Assembly: GCF_031312595.1 (NCBI RefSeq)
Contig: NZ_CP133592.1
Span: forward strand, 1,674,001-1,738,000
DNA length: 64,000 nucleotides
Source of the DNA: Methanolobus sediminis
GTDB taxonomy: Archaea > Halobacteriota > Methanosarcinia > Methanosarcinales > Methanosarcinaceae
Direction of reading: 5' to 3'
The first letter of the stretch is position 1. Every line of letters starts with the position of its first letter. Below are positions 17,180 to 25,523 of this stretch, piece after piece. The notes under the pieces were generated by a model. That model did not search any database and was not told the DNA's origin. It saw only the letters and a list, made by a program, of their open reading frames with translations. Both the position numbers and the translations under genes were made by a program.

Positions 17180-17372
17180 AACATGCGTATTGTTAGGTCC
17201 TTGCATGAGAGCATGGCAGAGCCTATCTGTGATTGTACAGACAACCTCAATACGTAACACACTGGATAGTGCGATAAAGCCTGTCACGAGGGAAACTGGG
17301 AAGGACAGCGGAAAATCCAATAGGATGATCTCCCGGAGTTAGTGCGCCAGACGACAGCATTATCCTTCTTTT
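17180..17372 (+). ncRNA. Unassigned structured RNA candidate
   Basis: A 190-base non-coding stretch, less AT-rich than its flanks, folds into two domains by hand. Domain 1 is closed by TGCGTATTG (17184-17192) with CAATACGTA (17248-17256), with an inner hairpin TCTGT/ACAGA (17226-17241). Domain 2 is closed by GGATAGTGC (17264-17272) with GCATTATCC (17357-17365), containing CTGGGA/TCCCGG (17296-17301 with 17331-17336) and the ATCC-AATA-GGAT hairpin. A TATA box precedes it and a TTCTTTT run follows. ACA directly after the 9-bp domain 1 stem recalls archaeal H/ACA guides, but no clear pocket was found. It does not match RNase P, SRP RNA or known riboswitches as I know them. Confidence 0.5.
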
Positions 17373-17429
17373 CATACAAACATTTGTTTTGTTCATTCGA
17401 TGTTTATCTGGATATGGGGAATTGGCACA

Positions 17430-17756
17430 ATGTCTTTTGAGGATGCTTTAAATGAGGTAGATTCCGGGATTATTATTGATATTGAAGTAACTCCCGGTTC
17501 AAAGGTGCTTTGTGTGCCAAGTGGCTATAATATCTGGAGAAAACGTATTGAGGTGCGTTTATCCCAGAATGCCCAGAAAGGCAAGGCCAATGAACAACTA
17601 ATATCTGCTCTGGCAGATCTTTTCGGAATGCGAAGTTCTGAGATCTGTTTTGTAAATGGAATGCATAATTCCAAGAAATCTCTTCTTTTGCAGAATGCTG
17701 AGTATTCTCATATCATTGCAGTTCTTAAGGATAAACTGCCGGATGATGCTGTTTAA
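17430..17756 (+). CDS. DUF167 (YggU-like) family protein
   Basis: The 108-aa protein matches the small DUF167/YggU fold, whose role is unknown. Family signs are IDIEVTPGSK near the N-terminus and the RLSQNAQKGKANEQLI stretch, followed by GMRSSEICFVNGMHNSKKSLL. I use the ATG at 17430, which places the conserved strand at the usual distance. An upstream in-frame ATG at 17400 would add ten odd, Trp- and Ile-rich residues. It lies just downstream of the structured RNA candidate, so that RNA could be its leader, although the T-run between them argues for separate transcripts. Confidence 0.85.
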   Translation: MSFEDALNEVDSGIIIDIEVTPGSKVLCVPSGYNIWRKRIEVRLSQNAQKGKANEQLISALADLFGMRSSEICFVNGMHNSKKSLLLQNAEYSHIIAVLKDKLPDDAV

Positions 17757-17858
17757 TATTAATGTTCCTGCATTGTATTTCAGTTCTCGGAATACTTTCA
17801 CCTCGCTTGCCTCCCCTTAATATATGCAGAGGACAATCTAGTATCTGAGGTGAAATAC

Positions 17859-17939
17859 ATGGATGAATATTTCGACAACCTGGTAGAAAGAGCATACTAC
17901 TATGAACAGTTTGATCAATTCGTTCGCTATTACAAGTAA
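17859..17939 (+). CDS. 26-aa aromatic-rich small protein
   Basis: A 26-codon frame starts at an ATG five bases after a strong GAGGTGA site (17847-17853), with a TATA-like CTTAATATATGC at 17817-17827. The peptide holds six Tyr and three Phe (ERAYYYEQF in the middle, VRYYK at the end) plus many acidic residues, and has no membrane segment. Its last four codons lie in the 5' arm of a long inverted repeat (17927-18021). The promoter-SD-ORF-hairpin layout argues that it is expressed. It is either a microprotein or a leader peptide. The gene downstream (TOPRIM protein) has no link to aromatic amino acids. Confidence 0.55.
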   Translation: MDEYFDNLVERAYYYEQFDQFVRYYK

Positions 17940-18021
17940 ATTTATCATGTCCTGTCGTAACGATTCCCTCCCAATCCCAAAATGTTTGCTTTCGATTGCG
18001 ACAGGTCTTTACTTGTAATAG
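17927..18021 (+). terminator. Long two-part hairpin ending the 26-aa gene
   Basis: CTATTACAAGTAAA (17927-17940) pairs perfectly with TTTACTTGTAATAG (18008-18021). Inside it, CCTGTCG (17951-17957) pairs with CGACAGG (17999-18005). The asymmetric bulge is 10 bases on one side and 2 on the other. The apical loop contains CCCTCCC. A T-rich stretch follows (18022-18035). It may be a terminator, a processed RNA or a mobile-element relic; terminator is my first choice. Confidence 0.5.
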
Positions 18022-18124
18022 TTATCTCTTTTTAAATTCTGTTTTGTTTCATGTTTTCAAAGGTCATTCTTTAATCAAATGAAAGGTAATTTAAATCCTG
18101 TTTAACAATACTTTTAAATTCTGG

Positions 18125-18601
18125 ATGATTGTCATGCGACCAAGAAAACCTGGTTCTAAAAGATATTTGAAAGCTCCTTTGATCGTATATGAAAAGAGGA
18201 TGGAACAAATGGATAAATTACTGGATGAGTTACAGGATTTTGTCAACCAGGGTTCAATTATTGTCGTGGAAGGAAAAAGGGATGTAGTTGCATTAAAGTC
18301 TCTTGGGATTCGTGGTGAATTCCGGCTGGCTACGCACCATTCACTTGTCAATTTCTGTGAAGAACTTGCAAAGACCGGGAAGCAAATAGTGATTCTCACT
18401 GACTGGGATCGCAGAGGCAATATACTTGCTGATAAACTTGTGGAGAATCTGCATGCTCTTGGGGTCAACCCTGACACAAGAATAAGGGATCTTGTTGTAT
18501 CTCTGGTACAAAAAGAGATAAAGGATATTGAAAGCCTGCCTGGGTACGTAGGAAAACTAAGACAAATAACCACAGGTACAGATGCAACAGATTCGCTTTA
18601 A
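18125..18601 (+). CDS. TOPRIM-domain protein (UPF0292 type)
   Basis: The 158-aa protein is a small stand-alone TOPRIM domain of the archaeal UPF0292 group. Visible elements are IIVVEGKRDVVAL, with the conserved catalytic-type Glu, and VILTDWDRRGN, with the DxD acidic motif. The basic N-terminus (RPRKPGSKRYLKAP) may contact nucleic acid. Related small TOPRIM proteins include RNase M5 and primase-like enzymes, but the biochemical function of this group is not established as far as I know. The start could be either of two close ATGs (18125 or 18134). Confidence 0.85.
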   Translation: MIVMRPRKPGSKRYLKAPLIVYEKRMEQMDKLLDELQDFVNQGSIIVVEGKRDVVALKSLGIRGEFRLATHHSLVNFCEELAKTGKQIVILTDWDRRGNILADKLVENLHALGVNPDTRIRDLVVSLVQKEIKDIESLPGYVGKLRQITTGTDATDSL

Positions 18602-18616
18602 CTACATTACACCTTT

Positions 18617-18985
18617 TTAGTGGTGTTGGGGTTCAAAACTACGCTCAAATTCCGGATATAGTTCAGATTTGTCCATTAGCTCGTCATAGACATCGTGTCT
18701 TGGACTAACTATAACTACATGGGCAGGAGGGTGTATCTTTCTCAATTTACTGATCGCAGCACCTGCATTGTTGTCAAGTTCCACCAGTGCAGCAGAATTG
18801 CATCTGGCTTTTAGTGGCACACCTGCAACACTAACCAGAAGGTTATCTGCATAAACAGGCTCAATACGTTTTGGTTTTGATACAAACCTCATTCTTCCGT
18901 AATGCTCAAGGTCATGTAATGCGACATTGACTTTGTCTGCATTGTCACCCCGGATTACAGCAAAAGATTTAACTCCAATCCCCAT
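18617..18985 (-). CDS. DUF356 family methanogen protein
   Basis: The 122-aa soluble protein resembles the DUF356 family found in methanogens, whose function is unknown. Recognisable stretches are FAVIRGDNADKV near the N-terminus, the central ARCNSAALVELDNNAGAA and PPAHVVIVSPRHDVYDEL. It has no membrane segment and no obvious catalytic motif. It is convergent with the TOPRIM gene, only 15 bases away, and appears to be a single gene with a promoter in the AT-rich stretch above 18986. The family name is from memory and should be treated as probable. Confidence 0.75.
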   Translation of the reverse strand: MGIGVKSFAVIRGDNADKVNVALHDLEHYGRMRFVSKPKRIEPVYADNLLVSVAGVPLKARCNSAALVELDNNAGAAISKLRKIHPPAHVVIVSPRHDVYDELMDKSELYPEFERSFEPQHH

Positions 18986-19174
18986 TCCAGAAAATCCCCT
19001 TGTGTAATTTTTTCATATGTTTCTCTCATTGCTTGCGTTTTTTAGGCTCCCGCACCTAATATGCCTGGATTTCCTAGCCTAGATATAATTAAAACTTTTT
19101 ACGGTAATAAACCTTTCTATTCTAGAAAACACAGGACTTGAACAATAATAGAAATTATTATTTTCTGGTATTTA

Positions 19175-19990
19175 TTATTTTCCAAGTTCTTTTGAACGGT
19201 TGGATGATTCAATAACAGCCTGCATGAAAGCTGACCTTATGCCGTATTCTTCCAGGACTTTAATTCCTCGGATGGTTGTTCCTGCAGGGGATGTAACCAT
19301 GTCCTTCAGTTCTCCCGGATGAGCTTCGGTTTCAAGTGCCATTTTTGCAGCACCAAGAACTGTCTGGGCTGCAAGTACAAGTGCACTCTTCCTGTCAAGT
19401 CCTTCGTACACAGCCCCATCTGCCATTGCTTCAATAACGGGGAATATGTATGCAGGTCCACTTCCTGAAAGACCTGTCACTGCATCCATGAGATTTTCAG
19501 GAACCTGAATGGCACTGCCAACTGCACCGAATATCTCAAGAGCATCCTCTGCATCATCTTTTGAAGCATTGCTTCCCTGAGTTATAGCAGAAGCAGCTTC
19601 AGCAACGGTTGCTGCAATGTTTGGCATAACTCTTATGACTCTGGTTCCTTCATTGAATTCACTTTCAATATCTGCAAGTTTGACACCTGCTGCAATGGAT
19701 ATTACAAGTTTGTCAGAACCGATGTCCTCCTTTATGCCTGCAATTACCTTCTTAAGTATCTGAGGTTTTACTGCAAGTACAATAATGTCGGAATTATTTA
19801 CAGTAGTTGTATTGTCTGTAGATACGTTAACCCCTACATCCTGCTTAAGTTCATCAAGGGATGGCTCGTAGAGATCACTTGCATATACATCGGATGAAGA
19901 AAAAAGTCCTGCACTACATATCCCTTTAATTAATGCACTGCCCATTTTTCCTGTTCCGATAAATCCCAGTTTTTTACCTTCAAGGCTCAT
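19175..19990 (-). CDS. proC: Pyrroline-5-carboxylate reductase
   Basis: ProC reduces pyrroline-5-carboxylate to proline with NAD(P)H. The 271-aa length is typical. The Rossmann motif GFIGTGKMGSALIKGI is at the N-terminus, VLAVKPQ in the middle, IRVMPNIAA before the catalytic domain, and the C-terminal signature GLSGSGPAYIF plus TSPAGTTIRGI is complete. It follows the aMBF1 gene by 25 bases in the same direction, so the two may share a transcript. Confidence 0.96.
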   Translation of the reverse strand: MSLEGKKLGFIGTGKMGSALIKGICSAGLFSSSDVYASDLYEPSLDELKQDVGVNVSTDNTTTVNNSDIIVLAVKPQILKKVIAGIKEDIGSDKLVISIAAGVKLADIESEFNEGTRVIRVMPNIAATVAEAASAITQGSNASKDDAEDALEIFGAVGSAIQVPENLMDAVTGLSGSGPAYIFPVIEAMADGAVYEGLDRKSALVLAAQTVLGAAKMALETEAHPGELKDMVTSPAGTTIRGIKVLEEYGIRSAFMQAVIESSNRSKELGK

Positions 19991-20015
19991 TTTATCACTC
20001 GGTAATATTGATTAT

Positions 20016-20507
20016 TTATTTTCTCTTGATGGTCACTATGTCCCCAAGAGTAGTTCCACGATTTAGTCTTTCACCACTCCAATCATTCTCGCCGGTCCTT
20101 TCCGTGAGTTTGATATCGAGGGCTTTCTCTATCTTCTGACGAACATCATCCTCAGGTACGATCTCTTCACGCTCTATCTTTTTAAGAAGTGTTGCTTTTT
20201 CCTTGATCTTTGAAGCCAGCTGGTCATGTGACCACTTCTTTCGTTCTCTTGCTTCTTTTATTGCCTGTCCGTACTCATCAATTAGTTCATCAACTATCAT
20301 TCCAGGGGCTTTCCTTGGTGGTCTGCTGCTTCCGGTTGCCGGAGCTGGCCGACGGCTTACAGGTGCAACTTTCTTGGACACTGGACTGCGCTTTCCTGCT
20401 GCAGTACCATATTGTGAGCATCTTCCACATACTGTAAGTTCACTGCCGTCAATATTTACTTTAAAAGAATCGCCTCTGATCTCGGCGCCACATATTTCAC
20501 ACTGCAT
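20016..20507 (-). CDS. Archaeal multiprotein bridging factor 1 homologue
   Basis: aMBF1 is a conserved archaeal protein related to the eukaryotic coactivator MBF1, and has been linked to ribosome association and translation. The 163-aa protein has an N-terminal zinc ribbon (CEICGAEI, then CGRC), a flexible Pro/Arg/Ser linker (residues about 35-70), and an HTH-XRE domain with ARERKKWSHDQLASKIKEK. It starts 83 bases from the divergent PAN gene. Confidence 0.92.
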   Translation of the reverse strand: MQCEICGAEIRGDSFKVNIDGSELTVCGRCSQYGTAAGKRSPVSKKVAPVSRRPAPATGSSRPPRKAPGMIVDELIDEYGQAIKEARERKKWSHDQLASKIKEKATLLKKIEREEIVPEDDVRQKIEKALDIKLTERTGENDWSGERLNRGTTLGDIVTIKRK

Positions 20508-20590
20508 AGATCTTCAACTCATAAAGTGTCTAATCTCTTCTTTACGAAAGGGCTATATACCCTTCGCACTTAAATAATATTCGGAGGCAC

Positions 20591-21880
20591 ATGAGCGAGA
20601 CCAGCGACAGTGACTTTGAACACGGCAGGTATGATTTTACCTCTGTGAACAAAGCCGACTATGACTATGTCGGTACAGATAACGAGGAAGATTTTTCCAA
20701 ATATCTGTTAGACCGAATGCGACAGTTAGAGTCCAGGAATACTCTCCTGAAGGAACAATGCGACCAGATCGAGTCGGAAAAACGTTTTGTTGAGAGCCAG
20801 AAGCTCAAATACGAACGTGAGGTGCGCAGACTGCAGGCGGAAGTTGACCGTCTGAAAACAGTTCCTCTTGTAGTGGCAACAATCATGGATGTCATATCAG
20901 AGGAAAAAGTGCTTGTCAGAAGTTCCACGGGACCGCAGTTCATGGTCAATGTATCCCAGTACCTTAGTGAAGAGTCTTTAGTTCCGGGTGCAAAAGTTGC
21001 ATTGAACCAGCAGACACTTGCGATCGTGGAAGTAATCCCAACAAGTGAAGACCCTGCAGTTTCAGCAATGGAGGTAATAGAGTCACAGGATGTGGACTAC
21101 GAAGATATAGGTGGATTAGATTCACAGATACAGGAACTTATAGAATCTGTAGAATTACCACTGACAAAACCGGAGGCTTTCCAGCGTATAGGCATCACTC
21201 CGCCAAAAGGTGTTCTCCTGTACGGTGAGCCAGGTACCGGTAAGACCTTACTGGCAAAGGCCGTTGCACACAGGACAGAAGCCACTTACATCAGAGTGGT
21301 AGGTTCTGAACTGATACAGAAATACATTGGTGACGGTTCAAAACTTGTCAGGGAACTCTTCGATATGGCAAGGAAAAAATCCCCGAGTATCATCTTCATC
21401 GATGAGCTGGATGCAATTGCTTCAAGGCGTCTCAATGACACCAACGGTGCAGACCGTGAAGTCCAGAGGACACTTATGCAACTGCTTGCGGAAATGGATG
21501 GTTTTGATAACAGGGGAGATGTGAGGATTATCGCAGCTACAAACAGGCTGGATGTTCTTGACCCTGCAATTCTTAGACCTGGAAGGTTTGACAGGATAGT
21601 CAACGTACCAATGCCGGATGAAGAAGCACGTGCAAATATCTTCAGGATACACACACGTTTCATGTCTGTTGCAAAGGATATTGACTTTAAGAAGCTGGCA
21701 AAACTCACCGAGAAGGCAAGTGGTGCAGATTTGAATGCCATTGCCATGGAAGCAGGTATGCTTGCTGTAAGACTTGACAAGAAAACGATCTCCATGGATG
21801 ATTTCCTCGAGTCTGTGCAGAAGGTCATGTCAAAGAAAGAAACTGAAAAGGAAGTTCTTCCGGAAGGAATGTTTATCTGA
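20591..21880 (+). CDS. pan: Proteasome-activating nucleotidase
   Basis: PAN is the hexameric AAA+ unfoldase that feeds substrates into the archaeal 20S proteasome. The 429-aa protein has an N-terminal coiled coil ([18 protein letters not shown] onward), an OB-fold domain, then the AAA module: [10 protein letters not shown]-type Walker A written as [16 protein letters not shown], Walker [12 protein letters not shown], sensor AATNR and the second region of homology RPGRFDR. The C-terminus (PEGMFI) differs from the usual HbYX motif; only a Phe-Ile end is seen, so 20S docking may differ. The start follows GGAGGC. Confidence 0.95.
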   Translation: MSETSDSDFEHGRYDFTSVNKADYDYVGTDNEEDFSKYLLDRMRQLESRNTLLKEQCDQIESEKRFVESQKLKYEREVRRLQAEVDRLKTVPLVVATIMDVISEEKVLVRSSTGPQFMVNVSQYLSEESLVPGAKVALNQQTLAIVEVIPTSEDPAVSAMEVIESQDVDYEDIGGLDSQIQELIESVELPLTKPEAFQRIGITPPKGVLLYGEPGTGKTLLAKAVAHRTEATYIRVVGSELIQKYIGDGSKLVRELFDMARKKSPSIIFIDELDAIASRRLNDTNGADREVQRTLMQLLAEMDGFDNRGDVRIIAATNRLDVLDPAILRPGRFDRIVNVPMPDEEARANIFRIHTRFMSVAKDIDFKKLAKLTEKASGADLNAIAMEAGMLAVRLDKKTISMDDFLESVQKVMSKKETEKEVLPEGMFI

Positions 21881-21928
21881 CATTCCTGCTGGTAAGTTAC
21901 TTCACTACCTTTTTTCATACTATTTTTA

Positions 21929-22528
21929 GTGAATAGTGCACAACATAGTTTTCACATTAAAGATGAGATCCGCATACTTGGTATAGATGATTCTGCGCTT
22001 ATCAGCGATAAGATCATAATAGTCGGAGCCTTCTTTCGCGGTGGTAAATGGCTTGACGGTGTACTTCGGTCAGAGATTACAAGGGACGGCATGGATGCAA
22101 CTGACAGCATAGTTTCAATGGTGAATAACAGCAAACATTTGCCGCAGATACGTGCCATAATGCTGGATGGAGTTACTTATGGCGGTTTTAATCCGGTGGA
22201 TATTGTCGATCTATATGAAAGAACCGGCGTTCCGGTGATAGTCCTTATGCGTGACCTGCCGGATTTTGGGAATATAGAAAAGGCTCTTTCATTTTTGCCA
22301 GAATCAGAAACCAGGATGCAAATTATAAAAAAAGCCGGAAATATCAGCAGCGCGATAACAAAAGATAACGATAATCCTGTTTTCTTCCAGTGTTGCGGAA
22401 TTGCTTATGATATTGCCGCAAAAATAATAAAAATAACTTCAACAAGGAGCAATATCCCAGAGCCGCTCAGAGTTGCTCATTTGATTGCTACGGGAATCGT
22501 CCTTGGTGAATCAAGAGGAAAGGCATGA
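21929..22528 (+). CDS. DUF99 (UPF0215) family protein
   Basis: The 199-aa protein matches DUF99, an archaeal family with a fold related to endonuclease V but without demonstrated activity as far as I know. Motifs include IRILGIDDSAL with two acidic residues, GAFFRGGKWLDGVL, IMLDGVTYGGFN and, near the C-terminus, EPLRVAHLIATGIVLGESRG. The start is a GTG at 21929. It lies 48 bases after PAN on the same strand and could be co-transcribed. Confidence 0.88.
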   Translation: MNSAQHSFHIKDEIRILGIDDSALISDKIIIVGAFFRGGKWLDGVLRSEITRDGMDATDSIVSMVNNSKHLPQIRAIMLDGVTYGGFNPVDIVDLYERTGVPVIVLMRDLPDFGNIEKALSFLPESETRMQIIKKAGNISSAITKDNDNPVFFQCCGIAYDIAAKIIKITSTRSNIPEPLRVAHLIATGIVLGESRGKA

Positions 22529-22569
22529 TCTTGCTCTTCAACAGCAAGCCATTTTCCTGCCTGTGAATC

Positions 22570-23910
22570 TTACTTTGACTTGTTGACCAGTTCAACTCCC
22601 TCATTCATCAGTTCATCTGCTCTTTCCTTGGTCTTTGATTCGGCAAATATCCTGATGATAGGTTCTGTTCCTGAAGGCCTGATAAGTACCCATCCGTCAT
22701 CATACCAGACTTTCACACCATCTGTGGTGTCGACCTCATTATCTCCGGCAAGGACTTCCTTCTTTACTTTCTCCATAGTCGCAGGTGAATCCTGTATCTT
22801 AATTTTTGTCTTGGAATTAAAGTATTCAGGCACACTCTGAGCGAGCTCTGAGATCTTCTGTCCGTTTGCAATTATCTCAAGGAATTTAGCACAAGCCATG
22901 GCACCGTCACGGCAGTACTGGTGCTCAGGGAAGATAAGTCCTCCGTTACCCTCTCCTCCAAACACTGCATCGATCTCCATCATCTTACGTGCCACATTGA
23001 TTGAGCCAACTGCTGTCCATGAAAGGTCAACGCCTGCTTCTCTGGCAACATCAAGCATTCTTGATGAGGAACTAACCGGTGTGACTATCGGTCCCTTTTT
23101 CCTTGCAAGGACATATTTTGCCATCATTGCAAGCTGTATCTCTTCCTCGATGAAATCTCCATTCTCATCAAAGAATACCGCACGGTCTGCATCTCCGTCC
23201 TGCGCAACTCCCATGTTTGCACCGGCCAGCTTCACAATATCTGCAAGTTCTGTGAGTACATCAGGTGTAGGTTCCGGATTTCTCCAGGGGAAAGTTCCGT
23301 CCACCTGTCCATTAAGGGTGATTACTTCACATCCCAGTTTCTGGAGAAGGAATGGTAATGTTACAGAACCTGCTCCGCATCCTGTATCTACGACAACCTT
23401 GAGCCTTTTCTCACGTATGAGTTCATGGTCAACTGAATTGATTATACCATTAACATAGAATTCATTGGCATTACTGTCATGGCGCAGATCTCCTGTCTTT
23501 TCCCACGATGCAGCGCTGAACTCTTTGGAGTAGTATATTTTCTCGATCTCCCTTTCCCCTTCACGTGACATTTCACTTCCGTCACTTGCGATGAGTTTTA
23601 TTCCGTTGTATTCCCTTGGATTATGAGATGCTGTTACAACAATTCCTGCATCTGCATACTTTTTTACATAATACTGAACAGAAGGGGTAGGGCAGATCCC
23701 AACATCAATGACTGTAAGTCCTGCTGAAAGTGCGCCGGCAATAGCAGCGGATTTTAACATCTCACCTGAAGCTCTTGTGTCTCTTCCAATAGCCACAACG
23801 CCTTTAGAACCCATATAAGTTCCAAGACTCCTTGCAACATCAATTGCCAGTTGTGGAGTTATGTATTCGTTTGCTATTCCCCTTACACCATTAGTTCCAA
23901 AAAATGCCAT
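22570..23910 (-). CDS. glmM: Phosphoglucosamine mutase (archaeal GlmM type)
   Basis: GlmM interconverts glucosamine-6-phosphate and glucosamine-1-phosphate for UDP-GlcNAc, needed for S-layer glycans. The 446-aa protein has the four domains of alpha-D-phosphohexomutases: FGTNGVRGIAN at the N-terminus, the phosphoserine loop VVTASHNPREYNG, the metal loop AQDGDADRAVF, the sugar-binding GGEGNGG, and the phosphate-binding IRPSGTEPIIRI. I place the start at the ATG at 23910 because the in-frame TTG at 23913 is too near the GGTGAT site. Related archaeal mutases can act on several sugars, so specificity is not certain. Confidence 0.92.
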   Translation of the reverse strand: MAFFGTNGVRGIANEYITPQLAIDVARSLGTYMGSKGVVAIGRDTRASGEMLKSAAIAGALSAGLTVIDVGICPTPSVQYYVKKYADAGIVVTASHNPREYNGIKLIASDGSEMSREGEREIEKIYYSKEFSAASWEKTGDLRHDSNANEFYVNGIINSVDHELIREKRLKVVVDTGCGAGSVTLPFLLQKLGCEVITLNGQVDGTFPWRNPEPTPDVLTELADIVKLAGANMGVAQDGDADRAVFFDENGDFIEEEIQLAMMAKYVLARKKGPIVTPVSSSSRMLDVAREAGVDLSWTAVGSINVARKMMEIDAVFGGEGNGGLIFPEHQYCRDGAMACAKFLEIIANGQKISELAQSVPEYFNSKTKIKIQDSPATMEKVKKEVLAGDNEVDTTDGVKVWYDDGWVLIRPSGTEPIIRIFAESKTKERADELMNEGVELVNKSK

Positions 23911-24011
23911 CAATTATCACCAATATTAAAAGTATTGCCATTATACGTCAAAATCCTATTTTATGTTTTGTGAGAATACACTTAATAGGGTATTCTGCAT
24001 ATTATCAACAA

Positions 24012-24812
24012 ATGGTCAATGAAAAACTGGAATTATTGAAAAAAGGCATTTCAGAAAAGGGAAGTGCCGTTCTTGCTTTTTCAGGAGGAGTGGACAGTTC
24101 CGTTCTTGCATCGATAGCTTTTGATGTCCTTAAAGAAAAGGCAGTTGCTGTAACCATTAAAAACCAGTCATTACCTCAGAGGGAACTGGAATGTGCAAAA
24201 AAGGTAGCTTCGGAAATAGGTCTTGAGCAAAGGATAGTTTATCTCAATGAACTTGAAGTCCCTCTTATTTCAGCCAACAGCCCTGAAAGATGTTATTACT
24301 GCAAAAAAGAGATCATCGGGGTTTTAAGCTCTGTTAAGGATGAACTCGGATTTAATGTTATTATTGAAGGTAGCAATGCTTCGGATTCCAGCTCTTACCG
24401 CCCGGGAAAAAGAGCAATAGAAGAAGCCGGGGAAATTGTTTACTCTCCCTTTCTGGAATTTGATGTGACAAAGGATGAGATCAGGGCTATTGCAAAAGAA
24501 CTCGGTCTTTCTGTTGCGGCTAAAAGCCCGGCGCCCTGTCTTGCTTCGCGTTTTCCATATGGTGATATCCTCACAGAGGAAAATCTCAGGAGGGTGGAAA
24601 AGGCAGAAAATTTCCTTTTTAACAGAGGATTTGAAGGGTTCAGGGTCAGGGACCACAAAGGAATTGCACGCATTGAGCTTCAGAAGGAAGATATGGCTAT
24701 GCTGCTGGAAATAAGAGTTGAGGTCGTATCCTATTTTAAGGAACTGGGTTTTACTTACGTTACACTTGATCTTGAAGGATTCCGAAGTGGAAGCATGGAT
24801 GAGGTGCTATGA
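24012..24812 (+). CDS. larE: LarE-type ATP-dependent sulfurtransferase
   Basis: LarE adenylates and then sulfurates a carboxylated pyridinium precursor of the nickel-pincer cofactor. The 266-aa protein is a PP-loop ATPase with FSGGVDSSV (about residues 23-31), YCKKEI, EGSNASD, and APCLASRFPYGD. The CYYC pair and the Cys of PCLASR form the three-Cys arrangement described for [4Fe-4S] LarE enzymes, rather than the single sacrificial Cys type. The start is the ATG at 24012; upstream in-frame codons overlap glmM and lack similarity. LarB and LarC are not in the window, so a different sulfur transfer role remains possible. Confidence 0.88.
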   Translation: MVNEKLELLKKGISEKGSAVLAFSGGVDSSVLASIAFDVLKEKAVAVTIKNQSLPQRELECAKKVASEIGLEQRIVYLNELEVPLISANSPERCYYCKKEIIGVLSSVKDELGFNVIIEGSNASDSSSYRPGKRAIEEAGEIVYSPFLEFDVTKDEIRAIAKELGLSVAAKSPAPCLASRFPYGDILTEENLRRVEKAENFLFNRGFEGFRVRDHKGIARIELQKEDMAMLLEIRVEVVSYFKELGFTYVTLDLEGFRSGSMDEVL

Positions 24813-24947
24813 TTTTTGTTCTTGTTTATTGTATAATATAATAGTTTGAAAAGAAAGAATTGCAGGATAATTATTGGAGTGCAACAGGTTTAATACCTGT
24901 AAGTAATCTGTCTTGCATCTGGATAATACTAACAAAAGGTGACAAGA

Positions 24948-25484
24948 TTGCTGACATTGGGTATAGTTAACACATATGATAAGATCAAAGTGCTGGATGC
25001 TCATTACAGGGCAATCGCAAGAGCTGCACCTATATGTTATGCATACGGTTTCTCTCTTGCTCTGTATGACTTCCCTTTTAAGATGGATGCAGATGAGCTT
25101 GTGGAATTTGTTGCGGATAAAACAACTATCGGTGAATCCGGGAAATACCTGAAGTTGCTTCATGAGAAAAAGCATCTTTTTGTTTTTGACCTTCCAAAGA
25201 AAGGTTTTCAGCCGCAGTTTGGTTCTGTGGTTGTGACAACTTCAAAGCCGGAATCAAAATTTGCCATTACTCCGGAAACCTTTGCAGATGAGATTATGCA
25301 TAACAAGTCATTCCTTGTGCTTGTTGGACTTGGTCGCAAAGGGCTTCCGAAGGATCTTTTCAACCTTGCAAGGTATCATCTCGACATAACTTCCCAGGGA
25401 GTTTCACTTGAAACGTGTACGGCAATCGGCTGCATTCCATCTTATGTTATGGGTATTGTCCGCACGAAGAGTTCAGTAAAGTAA
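24948..25484 (+). CDS. DUF531 family archaeal protein
   Basis: The 178-aa protein resembles the archaeal DUF531 family, conserved in methanogens, of unknown function. Family-like stretches are LTLGIVNTYDKIKVLDAHYRA (in two parts), RAAPICYAYGF, and the C-terminal LARYHLDITSQGVSLETCTA. A SPOUT-type fold is conceivable but not shown. The start is best placed at TTG 24948, five bases after GGTGA, which gives the usual N-terminus LLTLG. The in-frame GTG at 24939 lies inside that ribosome site. Confidence 0.8.
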   Translation: MLTLGIVNTYDKIKVLDAHYRAIARAAPICYAYGFSLALYDFPFKMDADELVEFVADKTTIGESGKYLKLLHEKKHLFVFDLPKKGFQPQFGSVVVTTSKPESKFAITPETFADEIMHNKSFLVLVGLGRKGLPKDLFNLARYHLDITSQGVSLETCTAIGCIPSYVMGIVRTKSSVK

Positions 25485-25523
25485 GCAGGGGTCTTTATCT
25501 AGTATCAATTATATACTAGTTGC

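Noticed and set aside
17084-17320. A 78-codon open frame on the minus strand across the RNA candidate
   Set aside because: The protein resembles nothing I know, has no ribosome site, and its strand is opposite to the TATA box and the T-run.
17286-17345. GGGAAACTGGGAAGG and AAAATCC recall parts of a cobalamin riboswitch
   Set aside because: The B12 box and the conserved GCCACTG segment are missing, and the downstream gene has no link with B12.
24012-24812. larE start at 23904
   Set aside because: The extra 36 residues overlap glmM and do not resemble LarE. The ATG at 24012 gives the normal N-terminus.
24884-24900. ACAGGT-TTAAT-ACCTGT hairpin before the DUF531 gene
   Set aside because: The stem is only 6 bp in AT-rich DNA without a T-run. 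I cannot assign it as operator or terminator.
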